A DNA stretch of 24,341 nt from IMG/VR virus record IMGVR_UViG_3300042402_000973, positions 1 through 24,341 of that record, one strand, 5' to 3'. A program made the translations under genes and the position numbers. Numbering within the stretch: the stretch's first letter is position 1; every line of letters starts with the position of its first letter. The DNA is from a virus. This document shows, one piece after another, positions 12,794-19,766 of the stretch. Under the pieces are notes generated by a model. It saw only the letters and a list, made by a program, of their open reading frames with translations. It searched no databases and was not told the DNA's origin.

Positions 12794-14227
12794 TTACTTA
12801 CATATTGTAAAGTTATATTCTTTTTCCCATTTAATAATGTCAGTTTCATCATTAAGTAGTGGCTGTCCTTTTATATTTAAACTAGTATTTAGTAAAACTG
12901 GCACCCCAGTTTCGAGATAAAACTTATTTAAAACCCTATACAGACCACGATGCTGATGTCTGTTTACTGTCTGAACTCTTGATGTTCCATCAGCATGAAC
13001 AACCGACGGTATCTTATCTGGCTGAAGACATTTAACTGTATACTGCATATAAGGGCTTGCAAAGTCCATATCAAACCATTTAGACGCACACTCTTCTAGG
13101 ACTACTGGAGCAAATGGTCTAAATAACTCTCTTTGTTTGATTAAATTAACTTTGTCTTTAATTAGTGGATCCCTTGGATCTGCAAGAATGCTTCTATTTC
13201 CCAATGCTCTTGGACCGTATTCTGCTCTACCTGTTGCTACTGCTACGATTCCATCTTTAAATATACCGTCCACAATTTGCTGAACAGGATACTCTCCTCC
13301 AAGATCATAACCAAGATATGGAGTCTTCCAGTCAAGGTGTTTTCCGTATAAGGCTGCTGCTGCACCTAAAGAACTACCAGCATCTCCAGGGTTAGGCATG
13401 ATCCAAATCATATCAAATATATTCCATAGCAGTGTATTTGCTGAAGAGTTAAGTGCACACCCACCCATAAAAACTAAATTCTTTTTTCCAGTAATCGAGT
13501 ATGCCATATGCATAAACTCGTTAAGTCTTTGCTCATAAACAAATTGAACCGCTGCTGCAATATCAAACTTATCTTGCTCTGATTCTATAGAACCCCAATC
13601 AGTTATTCCCTTATGAAAGTTATATTTTTGCTTATTTGTATTTGGAAAGTATTCATTTACTTTTCTGTAATGTTTGGTCCAGTCTCCATAAGCAGCCATG
13701 CCCATCATGATGTACTCTTCTTGATTGGGCATAAGTCCAATTAGTTGTGTAAATGCAGAGTAGAACAAACCAAAACTAACTGGATAGTTTTGTTTATACT
13801 TTAGTTTAATTCTTTCTCCTTCACCAACCCAAATTGTTGAGGTATTAAATTCACCAATTGCATCGAGAACAACAATGCATGCATCGCTAAAAGCACTTGT
13901 ATAGTATCCTGCTGCTGCATGAGAATAGTGGTGCCCAAAATTTTTTCTTGGCAAATCTCCAAGTTCTGTTGTTTCAAACCATGGTTTGTCGCCACCAAAC
14001 CCACCTCTAGTCTTTACTCTAAGTCTCTTAAGTAAAGGCTTTTCATAGTATGCTATTTGATCTGGATACCCATACTGCAATGCATCTTTAATTAATTCTT
14101 TATTAGTAAACCAGTCATTTTTTTGTTTGCTATATCTTTCTGAATGACCTGCAAAAAGTATTTCTCCATTCTTGATTAAGGATACAGATGCGTCATGAGT
14201 AGTTTCGTTTATTCCAAGAATTATCAT
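12794..14227 (-). CDS. NodU/TobZ-type carbamoyltransferase
   Basis: This 477-residue protein is a little shorter than typical family members. The N-terminal ASKHA/Kae1-like domain begins ILGINETTHDASVSLI. It has GHHYSHAAAGYY (His99, His100 and His103, metal and carbamoyl-adenylate site), VVLDAIGEF and MGGCALNSSANT. The C-terminal Carbam_trans_C domain holds GRAEYGPRALGNRSILADPR and RHQHRGLYRVL. The enzyme would transfer a carbamoyl group from carbamoyl phosphate to a hydroxyl on a sugar or metabolite. Its start overlaps the upstream SGNH gene by ATGA. Homologues occur in some large phages. Confidence 0.88.
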   Translation of the reverse strand: MIILGINETTHDASVSLIKNGEILFAGHSERYSKQKNDWFTNKELIKDALQYGYPDQIAYYEKPLLKRLRVKTRGGFGGDKPWFETTELGDLPRKNFGHHYSHAAAGYYTSAFSDACIVVLDAIGEFNTSTIWVGEGERIKLKYKQNYPVSFGLFYSAFTQLIGLMPNQEEYIMMGMAAYGDWTKHYRKVNEYFPNTNKQKYNFHKGITDWGSIESEQDKFDIAAAVQFVYEQRLNEFMHMAYSITGKKNLVFMGGCALNSSANTLLWNIFDMIWIMPNPGDAGSSLGAAAALYGKHLDWKTPYLGYDLGGEYPVQQIVDGIFKDGIVAVATGRAEYGPRALGNRSILADPRDPLIKDKVNLIKQRELFRPFAPVVLEECASKWFDMDFASPYMQYTVKCLQPDKIPSVVHADGTSRVQTVNRHQHRGLYRVLNKFYLETGVPVLLNTSLNIKGQPLLNDETDIIKWEKEYNFTICK

Positions 14228-15174
14228 TTTATTAGTTCTTTATAAAATTCTTCTGCAATGTGTATATGTTTGTGAACCCCACAGTGTGCATGCTCTGGTC
14301 CGCTTTCTATATCTTGTCCTGAACCAAAATATTTATTATCTATGTTTTCATAGTTTGTGTGACATTGTTCTGGAATTCCAGTATCAACAACAAACTCTTT
14401 GCTGTTTATAAAATTAGTAAAAGGTAGGTTTTCTATCTGACTAAAAACATCTAAAACGGGAAAATTCCAAGTTGACCAAATTAGTTTAATTTCACTTGCA
14501 GCACAATACTGTTCTAGCATATGTATTGCCCTCATTGAAAAAAATAGAGAAAACTCCATTGGTAGAATATCATTGTAGTCATATGGAATTTTTAAGTATT
14601 GCGGTCTATCTGAAATCTTTTCATTTGTATATCTTTCTAGGTGAATGCTTTCTATAAATTTGTTTTTTTCTATATCTTTTGTAACACCAATCAGACCCTT
14701 TTTAGTAGGAACAATCATTCTAAATGGATCTGGAAAAAGGCAGATAATAGTTTTTGGGTTTCCAAATTCTTTAAAATAAGCAAACATTTGAAAAACTAAT
14801 TCCTGTATGGATGATCCAGGATGAGAAAGATTATGTACATTTTTATTAGTCATTTTTTCTAAAATTTTAGGCCAAGAGGCATCGCTAGGAACACCTAGCC
14901 CGTAAGTATTAGAGCAACCAACAGCAAGTATTTCAGCAGCACCATCCCAATCTTTACACCTAAATCCAAAATTATTTGTTACATACTCAGTGTTTGTATC
15001 TACAACTATACCTGCTCTGGCCTTAAACCCAAACCTTTTAGAGTTTTTATCTAAATAGCCAAGAGGCATGTGCAAGTAGTTATTAACATAGTAGTCTGTA
15101 TTTTCTTGATAGTCTGGGTGGTTCCCTCCACTACCATGGCTTCCACCATCAACCATCGCATATAGAGGATTCAT
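14224..15174 (-). CDS. SGNH/GDSL-hydrolase-like protein
   Basis: This protein has 316 residues. NNFGFRCKDW leads into ILAVGCSNTYGLGVP, in which Ser88 of GCSNTYG takes the nucleophile place of the GDS block (Asp replaced by Cys). LSHPGSSIQEL resembles the Gly block and ICLFPDPFRM the Asn block region. The C-terminal HAHCGVHKHIHIAEEF carries candidate catalytic His residues. The family members are esterases or acyltransferases on sugars and lipids. Its overlap with the carbamoyltransferase suggests joint modification of a glycan. The start follows a 28-aa ORF in TAATG coupling. Confidence 0.72.
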   Translation of the reverse strand: MNPLYAMVDGGSHGSGGNHPDYQENTDYYVNNYLHMPLGYLDKNSKRFGFKARAGIVVDTNTEYVTNNFGFRCKDWDGAAEILAVGCSNTYGLGVPSDASWPKILEKMTNKNVHNLSHPGSSIQELVFQMFAYFKEFGNPKTIICLFPDPFRMIVPTKKGLIGVTKDIEKNKFIESIHLERYTNEKISDRPQYLKIPYDYNDILPMEFSLFFSMRAIHMLEQYCAASEIKLIWSTWNFPVLDVFSQIENLPFTNFINSKEFVVDTGIPEQCHTNYENIDNKYFGSGQDIESGPEHAHCGVHKHIHIAEEFYKELIK

Positions 15175-15260
15175 TAATAAATATACCTATCTTTATTTTT
15201 TTTTCTAAAAATACTTTTTATTTTAAAAAAAACGGTATGGATGTAATACTTTGTTTTCAT
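15174..15260 (-). CDS. 28-aa basic leader ORF
   Basis: This short ORF starts exactly six bases after TATAAT (15267-15272 on this strand) and its TAA overlaps the ATG of the SGNH gene. The peptide is aromatic and basic (MKTKYYIHTV, then FRKKNKDRYIY). It may serve only to bring ribosomes to the next gene. Its reality rests on the promoter spacing and the coupling. Confidence 0.45.
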   Translation of the reverse strand: MKTKYYIHTVFFKIKSIFRKKNKDRYIY

Positions 15261-15266
15261 TATTCT

Positions 15267-15272
15267 ATTATA
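15267..15272 (-). promoter_or_regulatory. leaderless -10 box upstream of the 28-aa ORF
   Basis: TATAAT on the - strand, immediately after the tRNA-Arg gene, lies six bases before ATG 15260. The usual -35 place falls in the tRNA T arm and does not match. Confidence 0.5.
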
Positions 15273-15273
15273 G

Positions 15274-15346
15274 CACCTCTGGCAGGAATCGAACCTGCGA
15301 CGCTTGGCTTAGAAGTCCAACGTTCTGTCCACTGAACTACAGAGGT
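15274..15346 (-). tRNA. tRNA-Arg (anticodon TCT)
   Basis: The acceptor ACCTCTG pairs with CAGAGGT. The D stem is GTTC/GAAC, the anticodon arm TTGGA-CTTCTAA-GCCAA, and the T arm GCAGG-TTCGATT-CCTGC. The discriminator is G. It reads AGA, a codon common in these genes. Confidence 0.92.
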
Positions 15347-15350
15347 TTAG

Positions 15351-15421
15351 TAGGCCTAGAAGGTAATGCTCCTTCTTCTCAGGATTAAAAGTCCTGAGCA
15401 TCACTTTAATGCTTTAGGCCC
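15351..15421 (-). tRNA. tRNA-Lys (anticodon TTT), atypical D and T loops
   Basis: The acceptor GGGCCTA pairs with TAGGCCT. The D stem is GCAT/ATGC, the anticodon arm CAGGA-CTTTTAA-TCCTG, and the T stem GAAGG/CCTTC. The T loop is AGCATTA instead of TTCRANN, and the D loop TAAAGTG lacks GG, so the normal elbow contacts cannot form as usual. The stems are intact, which argues against simple decay. Confidence 0.8.
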
Positions 15422-15425
15422 ACGG

Positions 15426-15499
15426 TACATCTGGTAGGACTTGAACCTACGGCTCTCTGCATATAAGGCAGGTACTCTAACCAACTGAGTTACAGATGT
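15426..15499 (-). tRNA. tRNA-Ile (anticodon TAT)
   Basis: The acceptor ACATCTG pairs with CAGATGT. The D stem is ACTC/GAGT with GG in the loop, the anticodon arm CCTGC-CTTATAT-GCAGA (outer C-A mismatch) and the T arm GTAGG-TTCAAGT-CCTAC. It would read AUA directly, whereas most bacteria use a lysidine-modified CAT tRNA. Confidence 0.88.
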
Positions 15500-15509
15500 A
15501 TAAAAATGT

Positions 15510-16160
15510 TTATAGGCTTCTTAAATTAAGTCTTCCATCATGAAAAGCACAAAGAAGATCTAAAGACATGTCTTTGTGATATTTTTCATAAAGTTCTGCT
15601 CTAGTGCCCATAAAACTGCTTTCTTTAAAGTTCCACTCTCCGCTCATTGCCTTAACTATTTCTTCTGATATCTTGTTATGCTTTTTACCTAAAAATGCTG
15701 CATTGGATATCCAGTATCCAGATTCAGTTCCTGACAAAAGCCTGTTAAGCGAGTCTTCCGTTGACTCTGGCTGGTAGTTTGTTTCTGGATTCATTCCAAA
15801 CTTATAAACTGGCGGAATACAGATCATTTCTTTATCAGTATTATTTTCAATAATTTTATCTACAGGAAACAGGCACACAGAGTCCATATCTGCCCACAAA
15901 CCACCATATTCATATACCATTACTTCTCTATAGACATCTGCCTTGCTAAGCATGTTTGGCTGTCTATCAAAGCATTCCAACAACTTATAGTTTGTTGATA
16001 TTTTTTCTATTTCATTTCTAATTTGGCTATTGGGTATATATCTATATTCCCAATTTGGGTTCATTACTTTCCAGGTATCACTTGTTTTCTTGTAAAGTTC
16101 TGGCAGTTCATCATATTCCCATTGATGTGTTTGCCAAATTATTTTTTGAAACTCTTTCAT
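15510..16160 (-). CDS. DXD-type glycosyltransferase (capsular polysaccharide / GT32-like)
   Basis: This protein has 216 residues. The start at 16160 has GGAG 7 bases upstream and is preferred to an in-frame ATG at 16199. It begins FQKIIWQTHQW, as in Och1/GT32-like enzymes (IPKIIHQ-W). It carries ADVYREVMVYEYGGLWADMD at 74-93, the nucleotide-sugar and metal DXD motif. FLGKKHNKISEEIVKAM follows. It transfers sugar from a nucleotide donor. It lies between tRNA genes, upstream of the SGNH and carbamoyltransferase genes, so all three may act on the same glycan. Confidence 0.85.
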   Translation of the reverse strand: MKEFQKIIWQTHQWEYDELPELYKKTSDTWKVMNPNWEYRYIPNSQIRNEIEKISTNYKLLECFDRQPNMLSKADVYREVMVYEYGGLWADMDSVCLFPVDKIIENNTDKEMICIPPVYKFGMNPETNYQPESTEDSLNRLLSGTESGYWISNAAFLGKKHNKISEEIVKAMSGEWNFKESSFMGTRAELYEKYHKDMSLDLLCAFHDGRLNLRSL

Positions 16161-16194
16161 GTAAACTCCTTTAATTTTATAAAATAAAACTTTG

Positions 16195-16269
16195 TACACC
16201 AGGTAGGACTTGAACCTACGAATAGCCGAATTATGAGTTCGGTGCCTTAACCAACTTGGCTACTGGTGC
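16195..16269 (-). tRNA. tRNA-Met-type (anticodon CAT)
   Basis: The acceptor GCACCAG pairs with CTGGTGT. The D arm is GCC/GGC with TTGG in the loop, the anticodon arm CCGAA-CTCATAA-TTCGG and the T arm GTAGG-TTCAAGT-CCTAC. The first acceptor pair is G-T, so it is not a typical initiator. It may be elongator Met, or an Ile tRNA if the C is lysidine-modified. Confidence 0.88.
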
Positions 16270-16275
16270 TAGACC

Positions 16276-16419
16276 CTACTTGATTAATATGCCTACAAGC
16301 ATTCCGATAATAAAAGATCCAAAAGCAACAGTTGAGTAGTAATATCTTTTCATATGCTGTTTAATAATATAACGCTTTAAATCTTTTGATATATTTTTTA
16401 AATCATCTTCATTTACCAT
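16276..16419 (-). CDS. 47-aa single-helix membrane protein
   Basis: The ATG at 16419 has GGAG about 7 bases upstream. A charged N-terminus (MVNEDDLKNISKDLKRYI) is followed by one membrane helix near residues 29-46 (VAFGSFIIGMLVGILI). It lies 6 bases from the tRNA gene. Function unknown. Confidence 0.6.
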   Translation of the reverse strand: MVNEDDLKNISKDLKRYIIKQHMKRYYYSTVAFGSFIIGMLVGILIK

Positions 16420-16433
16420 GATAAACTCCAGAC

Positions 16434-16595
16434 CTATTTGGATATTGTGTTTATTACTCCAAGAAGTAGTTCTTCTCTTATTCTTTTCTGCTTTCGTTCA
16501 AACTTAGAAAGATGTGGTTTTCCTTGTACTCTCTTCTTGTTTTTGTCTGCTCTCTTAATTTTGTGCTGAGATACTTTTTCGTTTGACTGTTTCAT
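16434..16595 (-). CDS. 53-aa highly basic protein
   Basis: The start overlaps the upstream zinc protein's stop (ATGA). The product is Lys/Arg-rich (HKIKRADKNKKRVQGKPHLS, then FERKQKRIREELL) and ends GVINTISK, suggesting a nucleic-acid-binding peptide. It contains no Cys. Function unknown. Confidence 0.6.
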   Translation of the reverse strand: MKQSNEKVSQHKIKRADKNKKRVQGKPHLSKFERKQKRIREELLLGVINTISK

Positions 16596-16729
16596 TTTGA
16601 CCCCTGATTTTCTGCTACGTTATCACATGGACAAATAATTGATTCTGGAAGTTCGTGTACTCTTGTTATGATCGTAATCATTGTTTCACAAGAGGCACAC
16701 TTATAAATCTTTTTAACTCTCTTATTCAT
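16592..16729 (-). CDS. 45-aa zinc-ribbon-like protein
   Basis: The start at 16729 is preferred to an in-frame ATG at 16777 because a complete promoter ends exactly six bases before it. The product has YKCASCE, then IICPCDN, a CxxC...CxC arrangement fit for one zinc. It overlaps the next gene by 4 bases. Confidence 0.65.
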   Translation of the reverse strand: MNKRVKKIYKCASCETMITIITRVHELPESIICPCDNVAENQGSK

Positions 16730-16735
16730 ATTATA

Positions 16736-16764
16736 ATCATACCATTCTCTATAGTGTAAGTCAA
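16736..16764 (-). promoter_or_regulatory. leaderless promoter of the 45-aa zinc protein
   Basis: On the - strand TTGACT (16759-16764), a 17-bp spacer, TATGAT (16736-16741), six bases, then ATG 16729. The -35 lies in the end of the upstream HAD gene. Confidence 0.75.
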
Positions 16765-17210
16765 TTCTTATTCCCATCCCAAGTTCCTATCTTTGTTGTA
16801 GGAATCTTATTATCTTCCCACAATCTTATCACGTTGGGATTATCATCTACTGCATGTGTAACATCCCATAGTTGTGTAATCTTATCAAGTATATCTTTCT
16901 TTGCCTCATAGTCTGGTCTGTTGTCGTCATCTGCCCTCATAAACAAGCCGTGAGATCTAATATTATTTTTAGCAAGCCACATAGAAGTTAGACCACGATA
17001 CTTTTCTTTGCGAGACGTAACAACTAATATAGAATGCCCGTCACTAACAGAATTATTAAGCATTTCAACTACCTCTACATTTGGCAGGGCATCTATAGAA
17101 GCACCATGAAAGGCATCGTAGTCCCTATTAGAGCCACGAACATAGTGAAGGTAAGGATCTACATTGGCCAATGTTCCATCGACATCGTAGATGTGTGCTG
17201 TAGGCTTAAT
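16761..17210 (-). CDS. HAD-family phosphatase (polynucleotide-kinase 3'-phosphatase-like), apparent ATT start
   Basis: The HAD motif I DVDGTL lies at residues 9-14 of the frame from 17210. The first ATG/GTG/TTG in this frame, a TTG at 17171, falls within that motif, after the nucleophile Asp. A TGA at 17229-17231 limits the upstream frame, leaving ATT at 17210-17208 as the best start; it overlaps the upstream stop (ATTAA). Other motifs are VVTSRKEKYR (motif II), K in EAKKDIL (III) and AVDDNPNVI (IV). This matches the phosphatase half of T4 Pnkp. It probably repairs RNA or DNA 3' ends. Family confidence is high; the start is inferred. Confidence 0.78.
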   Translation of the reverse strand: MKPTAHIYDVDGTLANVDPYLHYVRGSNRDYDAFHGASIDALPNVEVVEMLNNSVSDGHSILVVTSRKEKYRGLTSMWLAKNNIRSHGLFMRADDDNRPDYEAKKDILDKITQLWDVTHAVDDNPNVIRLWEDNKIPTTKIGTWDGNKN

Positions 17211-17295
17211 CTTGGTTAACCCTGTATGTCATAATAAAGTAACATGCTACGTAACCTGCAATAAATGCTGGTATTAAAAAGAATAAACTAATCAT
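17206..17295 (-). CDS. 29-aa membrane peptide
   Basis: The ATG at 17295 overlaps the upstream stop (ATGA), with AGGTGG before it. The peptide is one hydrophobic helix (SLFFLIPAFIAGYVACYFI) with a short polar tail. Its TAA overlaps the apparent ATT start of the HAD gene, so it may exist partly to couple translation. Confidence 0.55.
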   Translation of the reverse strand: MISLFFLIPAFIAGYVACYFIMTYRVNQD

Positions 17296-17465
17296 TCAAA
17301 ATCCACCTGTCTCTCAAATAAACTACTCATATAATTGCCATCTCCTCTTGCAACCTTTGCTGCTGCAATACGCATACCTAAAGCATTTGTTACCGCAGTC
17401 TCAATAGGGATTAACTCTATAGCCTTTGCTATTTCTTCTCTTAGTGTCATTTCATCTATACTCAT
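17292..17465 (-). CDS. 57-aa soluble protein
   Basis: It starts six bases after a full promoter. The peptide is an amphipathic helix pair (MTLREEIAKAIELI and LGMRIAAAKVARG) ending FERQVDFE. There are no metal or membrane motifs. It heads a short coupled set with the membrane peptide and the HAD gene. Confidence 0.65.
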   Translation of the reverse strand: MSIDEMTLREEIAKAIELIPIETAVTNALGMRIAAAKVARGDGNYMSSLFERQVDFE

Positions 17466-17471
17466 AACTCA

Positions 17472-17500
17472 AGTATACCTTAAGATGAACTAGTTGTCAA
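17472..17500 (-). promoter_or_regulatory. leaderless promoter of the 57-aa gene
   Basis: On the - strand TTGACA (17495-17500), a 17-bp spacer, TATACT (17472-17477), six bases, then ATG 17465. The -35 overlaps the stop codon of the glutathione-peroxidase-like gene. Confidence 0.85.
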
Positions 17501-17925
17501 ACAATATCTGATACTTGATGAGAACTAGGATAATGAGTAATTGACCCATCAGAAGATATTAAGAATTTTTCAAAGTTCCAGCCAATGTTTGTAACACCAG
17601 AATTTTCCTTTAAATAGTTATAGATTGGATGTGCGTTAGGACCATTGACCTCTACCTTTTGAGAAATAGGAAATGTTATTCCGTATACATTTGTACAGAA
17701 TGTTTTAATTTCTTCTGTTGTCCCTGGCTCTTGGTTACCAAACTGATTACATGGGAAACCAATAACAACTACGGAATCGCTTTGTATTTTTTGTAAGTCC
17801 TCATACTGTTTTGTATAACCACAATGGCTTGCAGTATTAACTATTAATATGTTTTTACCCTTAAAACTTTCCAGTTTTATTTCATTGCCAGAGTTGTCAA
17901 TAAATGACAAATCATATATACTCAT
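17497..17925 (-). CDS. glutathione-peroxidase family protein (Cys type)
   Basis: This 142-residue protein has NTASHCGYTKQY with peroxidatic Cys35, then GFPCNQFGNQEPGTTEEI (Gln of the catalytic set), and NIGWNFEKFLI (Trp/Asn). It is slightly short, ending soon after SSHQVSDIV. Bacterial Cys-GPx enzymes usually reduce peroxides with thioredoxin. It lies 18 bases after a second, larger GPx-like gene, suggesting co-transcription. The role would be peroxide protection during infection. Confidence 0.88.
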   Translation of the reverse strand: MSIYDLSFIDNSGNEIKLESFKGKNILIVNTASHCGYTKQYEDLQKIQSDSVVVIGFPCNQFGNQEPGTTEEIKTFCTNVYGITFPISQKVEVNGPNAHPIYNYLKENSGVTNIGWNFEKFLISSDGSITHYPSSHQVSDIV

Positions 17926-17943
17926 GATTGCTTTCGCTTTCTG

Positions 17944-18732
17944 TTAGTTAGATAGAACTAAGTTGGGGTTAATGCGTGATCTTTCGCCAGCCATAAGTCT
18001 TTCAATATGGTCACGAATAACAGCGTTCTCTTCATTAAAGATGTATTCGGATCTATCTGGACCCATTACAGCAAAGATGCCTTGTGCTGCAAGATCTTCC
18101 TTAAGAGTACGCTCTACATCCCAGTTTAGAGTTGTAGCAGGATAGTGCTTAACTACATAACCATCTTTGTCAATTAAATACTTTTCAAAGTTAGCGTTCA
18201 TCATAAATCCACCATCATGCTGATTTAAATAGCGTGACTCGTAATCTGTTTTTTCAATAATACCTTTTTCAATTTTATCTGCAGCAAGTGCTTCAATCTG
18301 CTTAGAGATTTCTAAATAAAGTTCGTGTCTTTCTCCAAATGGTTGACCATTTCCGTTAAGTCCTGGACCTTTTCCAAGCCATGGGGCTTCTAATGGAATT
18401 TCTGCGGGGTTAGAAACAATCATCTCTGAGAATGGGAATGTAACACCATACACATCTTCTCCATAGTTCTTTGAATCAAGACCACACTCAATACCTTTTG
18501 ACCATTTACCTTTTGTAATGCTTGGGCCACAGAAGTCATTAGTAGGAATTGCTACAACAGTAAAGTCTTCTCCTGCCATATCTTCCTGTATCCACTCAAT
18601 GGACTCCATTTGACCAGCGTTACCACAACCCACGGTTGTGTTGATGAGCAAAACTGCTTTGCCCTTAAATTGTTGAAGAAAGTTTGGAGTGCCTTCGGCA
18701 GAGTCCAACTCAATGTCATATATAGATTTCAT
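17944..18732 (-). CDS. divergent, expanded glutathione-peroxidase-like protein
   Basis: This 262-residue protein has the GPx scaffold: NTTVGCGNAGQ with Cys36, AIPTNDFCGP in place of FPCNQFG, VYGVTFPFSEM, and MNANFEKYLIDKDG replacing WNF. The catalytic Gln and Trp are changed, and about 60 extra residues around NPAEIPLEAPW to LNQHDGG sit before the last core strand, plus a C-terminal helical tail. Activity may differ from peroxidase. AGGAGG precedes the start, with TATAAT at 18762-18767 upstream. Confidence 0.78.
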   Translation of the reverse strand: MKSIYDIELDSAEGTPNFLQQFKGKAVLLINTTVGCGNAGQMESIEWIQEDMAGEDFTVVAIPTNDFCGPSITKGKWSKGIECGLDSKNYGEDVYGVTFPFSEMIVSNPAEIPLEAPWLGKGPGLNGNGQPFGERHELYLEISKQIEALAADKIEKGIIEKTDYESRYLNQHDGGFMMNANFEKYLIDKDGYVVKHYPATTLNWDVERTLKEDLAAQGIFAVMGPDRSEYIFNEENAVIRDHIERLMAGERSRINPNLVLSN

Positions 18733-18775
18733 TTAATATACCTCCTAAAGGTTATAATGATATTATAACACTCTT

Positions 18776-19459
18776 TTAGCAGTCGTCTGCAGTGCTTTCT
18801 GGTGCAGACTCAATGTCTATAAACGAGTTTCCATACAGTGTGTGCCTTGAGTTAGGTCCAAGAACCTTGTTTACTCTATGCTTGTACTTGTCTCCACCAG
18901 GAATTACGGCCAACATTCCAGACTTTGGCTTTATCTTAATTGGTAGGTTTCCAAACTCTAATTCCCCGCCATCAAAGTCATCATTAAGATAAAGACTAAA
19001 TGAGGCATTTATATTGCTTTCTGCTCCAGGATCTTCATGCCAGTACATTGCGAAGTCAATATCTTCTACAGCAATCCCATACTCTGCTAAAGCAGCCCCA
19101 TTTGCATTTTCTTTAATCTCTTCATCCGTCATATATTTAAATGTTTGCAGCGTAGCATGTCTTTTGTATGTTGGAGGTAAGACAGAATCAAGCCTGTCCC
19201 AAATTCCGTCGGGATCAGAAAATACAGGAAGATCAATAACTTCTGAATCTTTGTTTGGAAAAACAATATTGCCAGTATCATCGTACTTAGGAACAATATT
19301 TAAAAATTTGTTTAAAATATTTGAGTATGGCGATCTCATAGTTGGGTACCATCCGTTAAGGTCATCTGTATGAGTTTTAAACCAGTCTAATTCTTCTTGT
19401 GTAAGAAAGTTTTCAATGATCCAAACCTTTTTATCTTCATCTAAGTATATTTTTTCCAT
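18776..19459 (-). CDS. 2OG-Fe(II) oxygenase (paralogue A)
   Basis: This protein has 227 residues. The start at 19459 is chosen because a -10 lies six bases upstream. The double-stranded beta-helix residues are His141 and Asp143 in YWHEDPG, His194 in YKHRV, and the 2OG-binding Arg205 in NSRHTLYG. FDGGELEFGN and SGMLAVIPGG are typical strands. It would hydroxylate a protein, lipid or small molecule using Fe(II) and 2-oxoglutarate. The protein at 21030 is a clear paralogue sharing GWYxTMRSPY and an acidic Cys-terminal tail (ADDC here). Confidence 0.85.
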   Translation of the reverse strand: MEKIYLDEDKKVWIIENFLTQEELDWFKTHTDDLNGWYPTMRSPYSNILNKFLNIVPKYDDTGNIVFPNKDSEVIDLPVFSDPDGIWDRLDSVLPPTYKRHATLQTFKYMTDEEIKENANGAALAEYGIAVEDIDFAMYWHEDPGAESNINASFSLYLNDDFDGGELEFGNLPIKIKPKSGMLAVIPGGDKYKHRVNKVLGPNSRHTLYGNSFIDIESAPESTADDC

Positions 19460-19465
19460 ACCTAT

Positions 19466-19471
19466 ATGATA
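19466..19471 (-). promoter_or_regulatory. leaderless -10 box of oxygenase A
   Basis: TATCAT on the - strand lies six bases before ATG 19459. There is no good -35. It sits just after tRNA-Glu, so read-through from the tRNA is an alternative. Confidence 0.45.
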
Positions 19472-19482
19472 CCACAAATTTG

Positions 19483-19554
19483 TAGCCCCACAGGGACTTG
19501 AACCCTGTTCACCAAGATGAAAGCCTGGTATCCTAACCCATGGACGATGGGGCC
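19483..19554 (-). tRNA. tRNA-Glu (anticodon TTC)
   Basis: The acceptor GGCCCCA pairs with TGGGGCT. The D stem is GTCC/GGAT, the anticodon arm CCAGG-CTTTCAT-CTTGG and the T arm CAGGG-TTCAAGT-CCCTG. The discriminator is A. Confidence 0.92.
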
Positions 19555-19559
19555 AATTT

Positions 19560-19766
19560 TTATATATCCATTATATAGTATGTGCCCCATAGTTTATATG
19601 GTTTGTTTAAAATTACCCACATTTTCCCGTGGTACTTATAACGCCAACCATGATCACCATCTTCATCAAGACACATAGCCTTAAACAAATGGTTACCAGC
19701 AAAGCCACCACATATATTTCCAATAAATCTCAGTGGAACTATCTTAGTCTTTTGATGCTTTATCAT
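19560..19766 (-). CDS. 68-aa phage protein of unknown function
   Basis: The start at 19766 (MIKHQKTKIV) is preferred to a GTG at 19862 because the longer form would overlap two coupled mini-genes. The product has CGGFAGNHLFKAMCLDEDG, GWRYKYHGKMWVIL and a C-terminal WGTYYIMDI, suggesting a small beta-rich domain. It overlaps the previous mini-gene by 23 bases, which weakens the call a little. It ends the chain, 5 bases before tRNA-Glu. Confidence 0.6.
   Translation of the reverse strand: MIKHQKTKIVPLRFIGNICGGFAGNHLFKAMCLDEDGDHGWRYKYHGKMWVILNKPYKLWGTYYIMDI

Noticed and set aside
16761-17171. HAD gene starting at TTG 17171
   Set aside because: It would remove the nucleophile-bearing DVDG part of motif I, which is perfectly encoded just upstream in the same frame.
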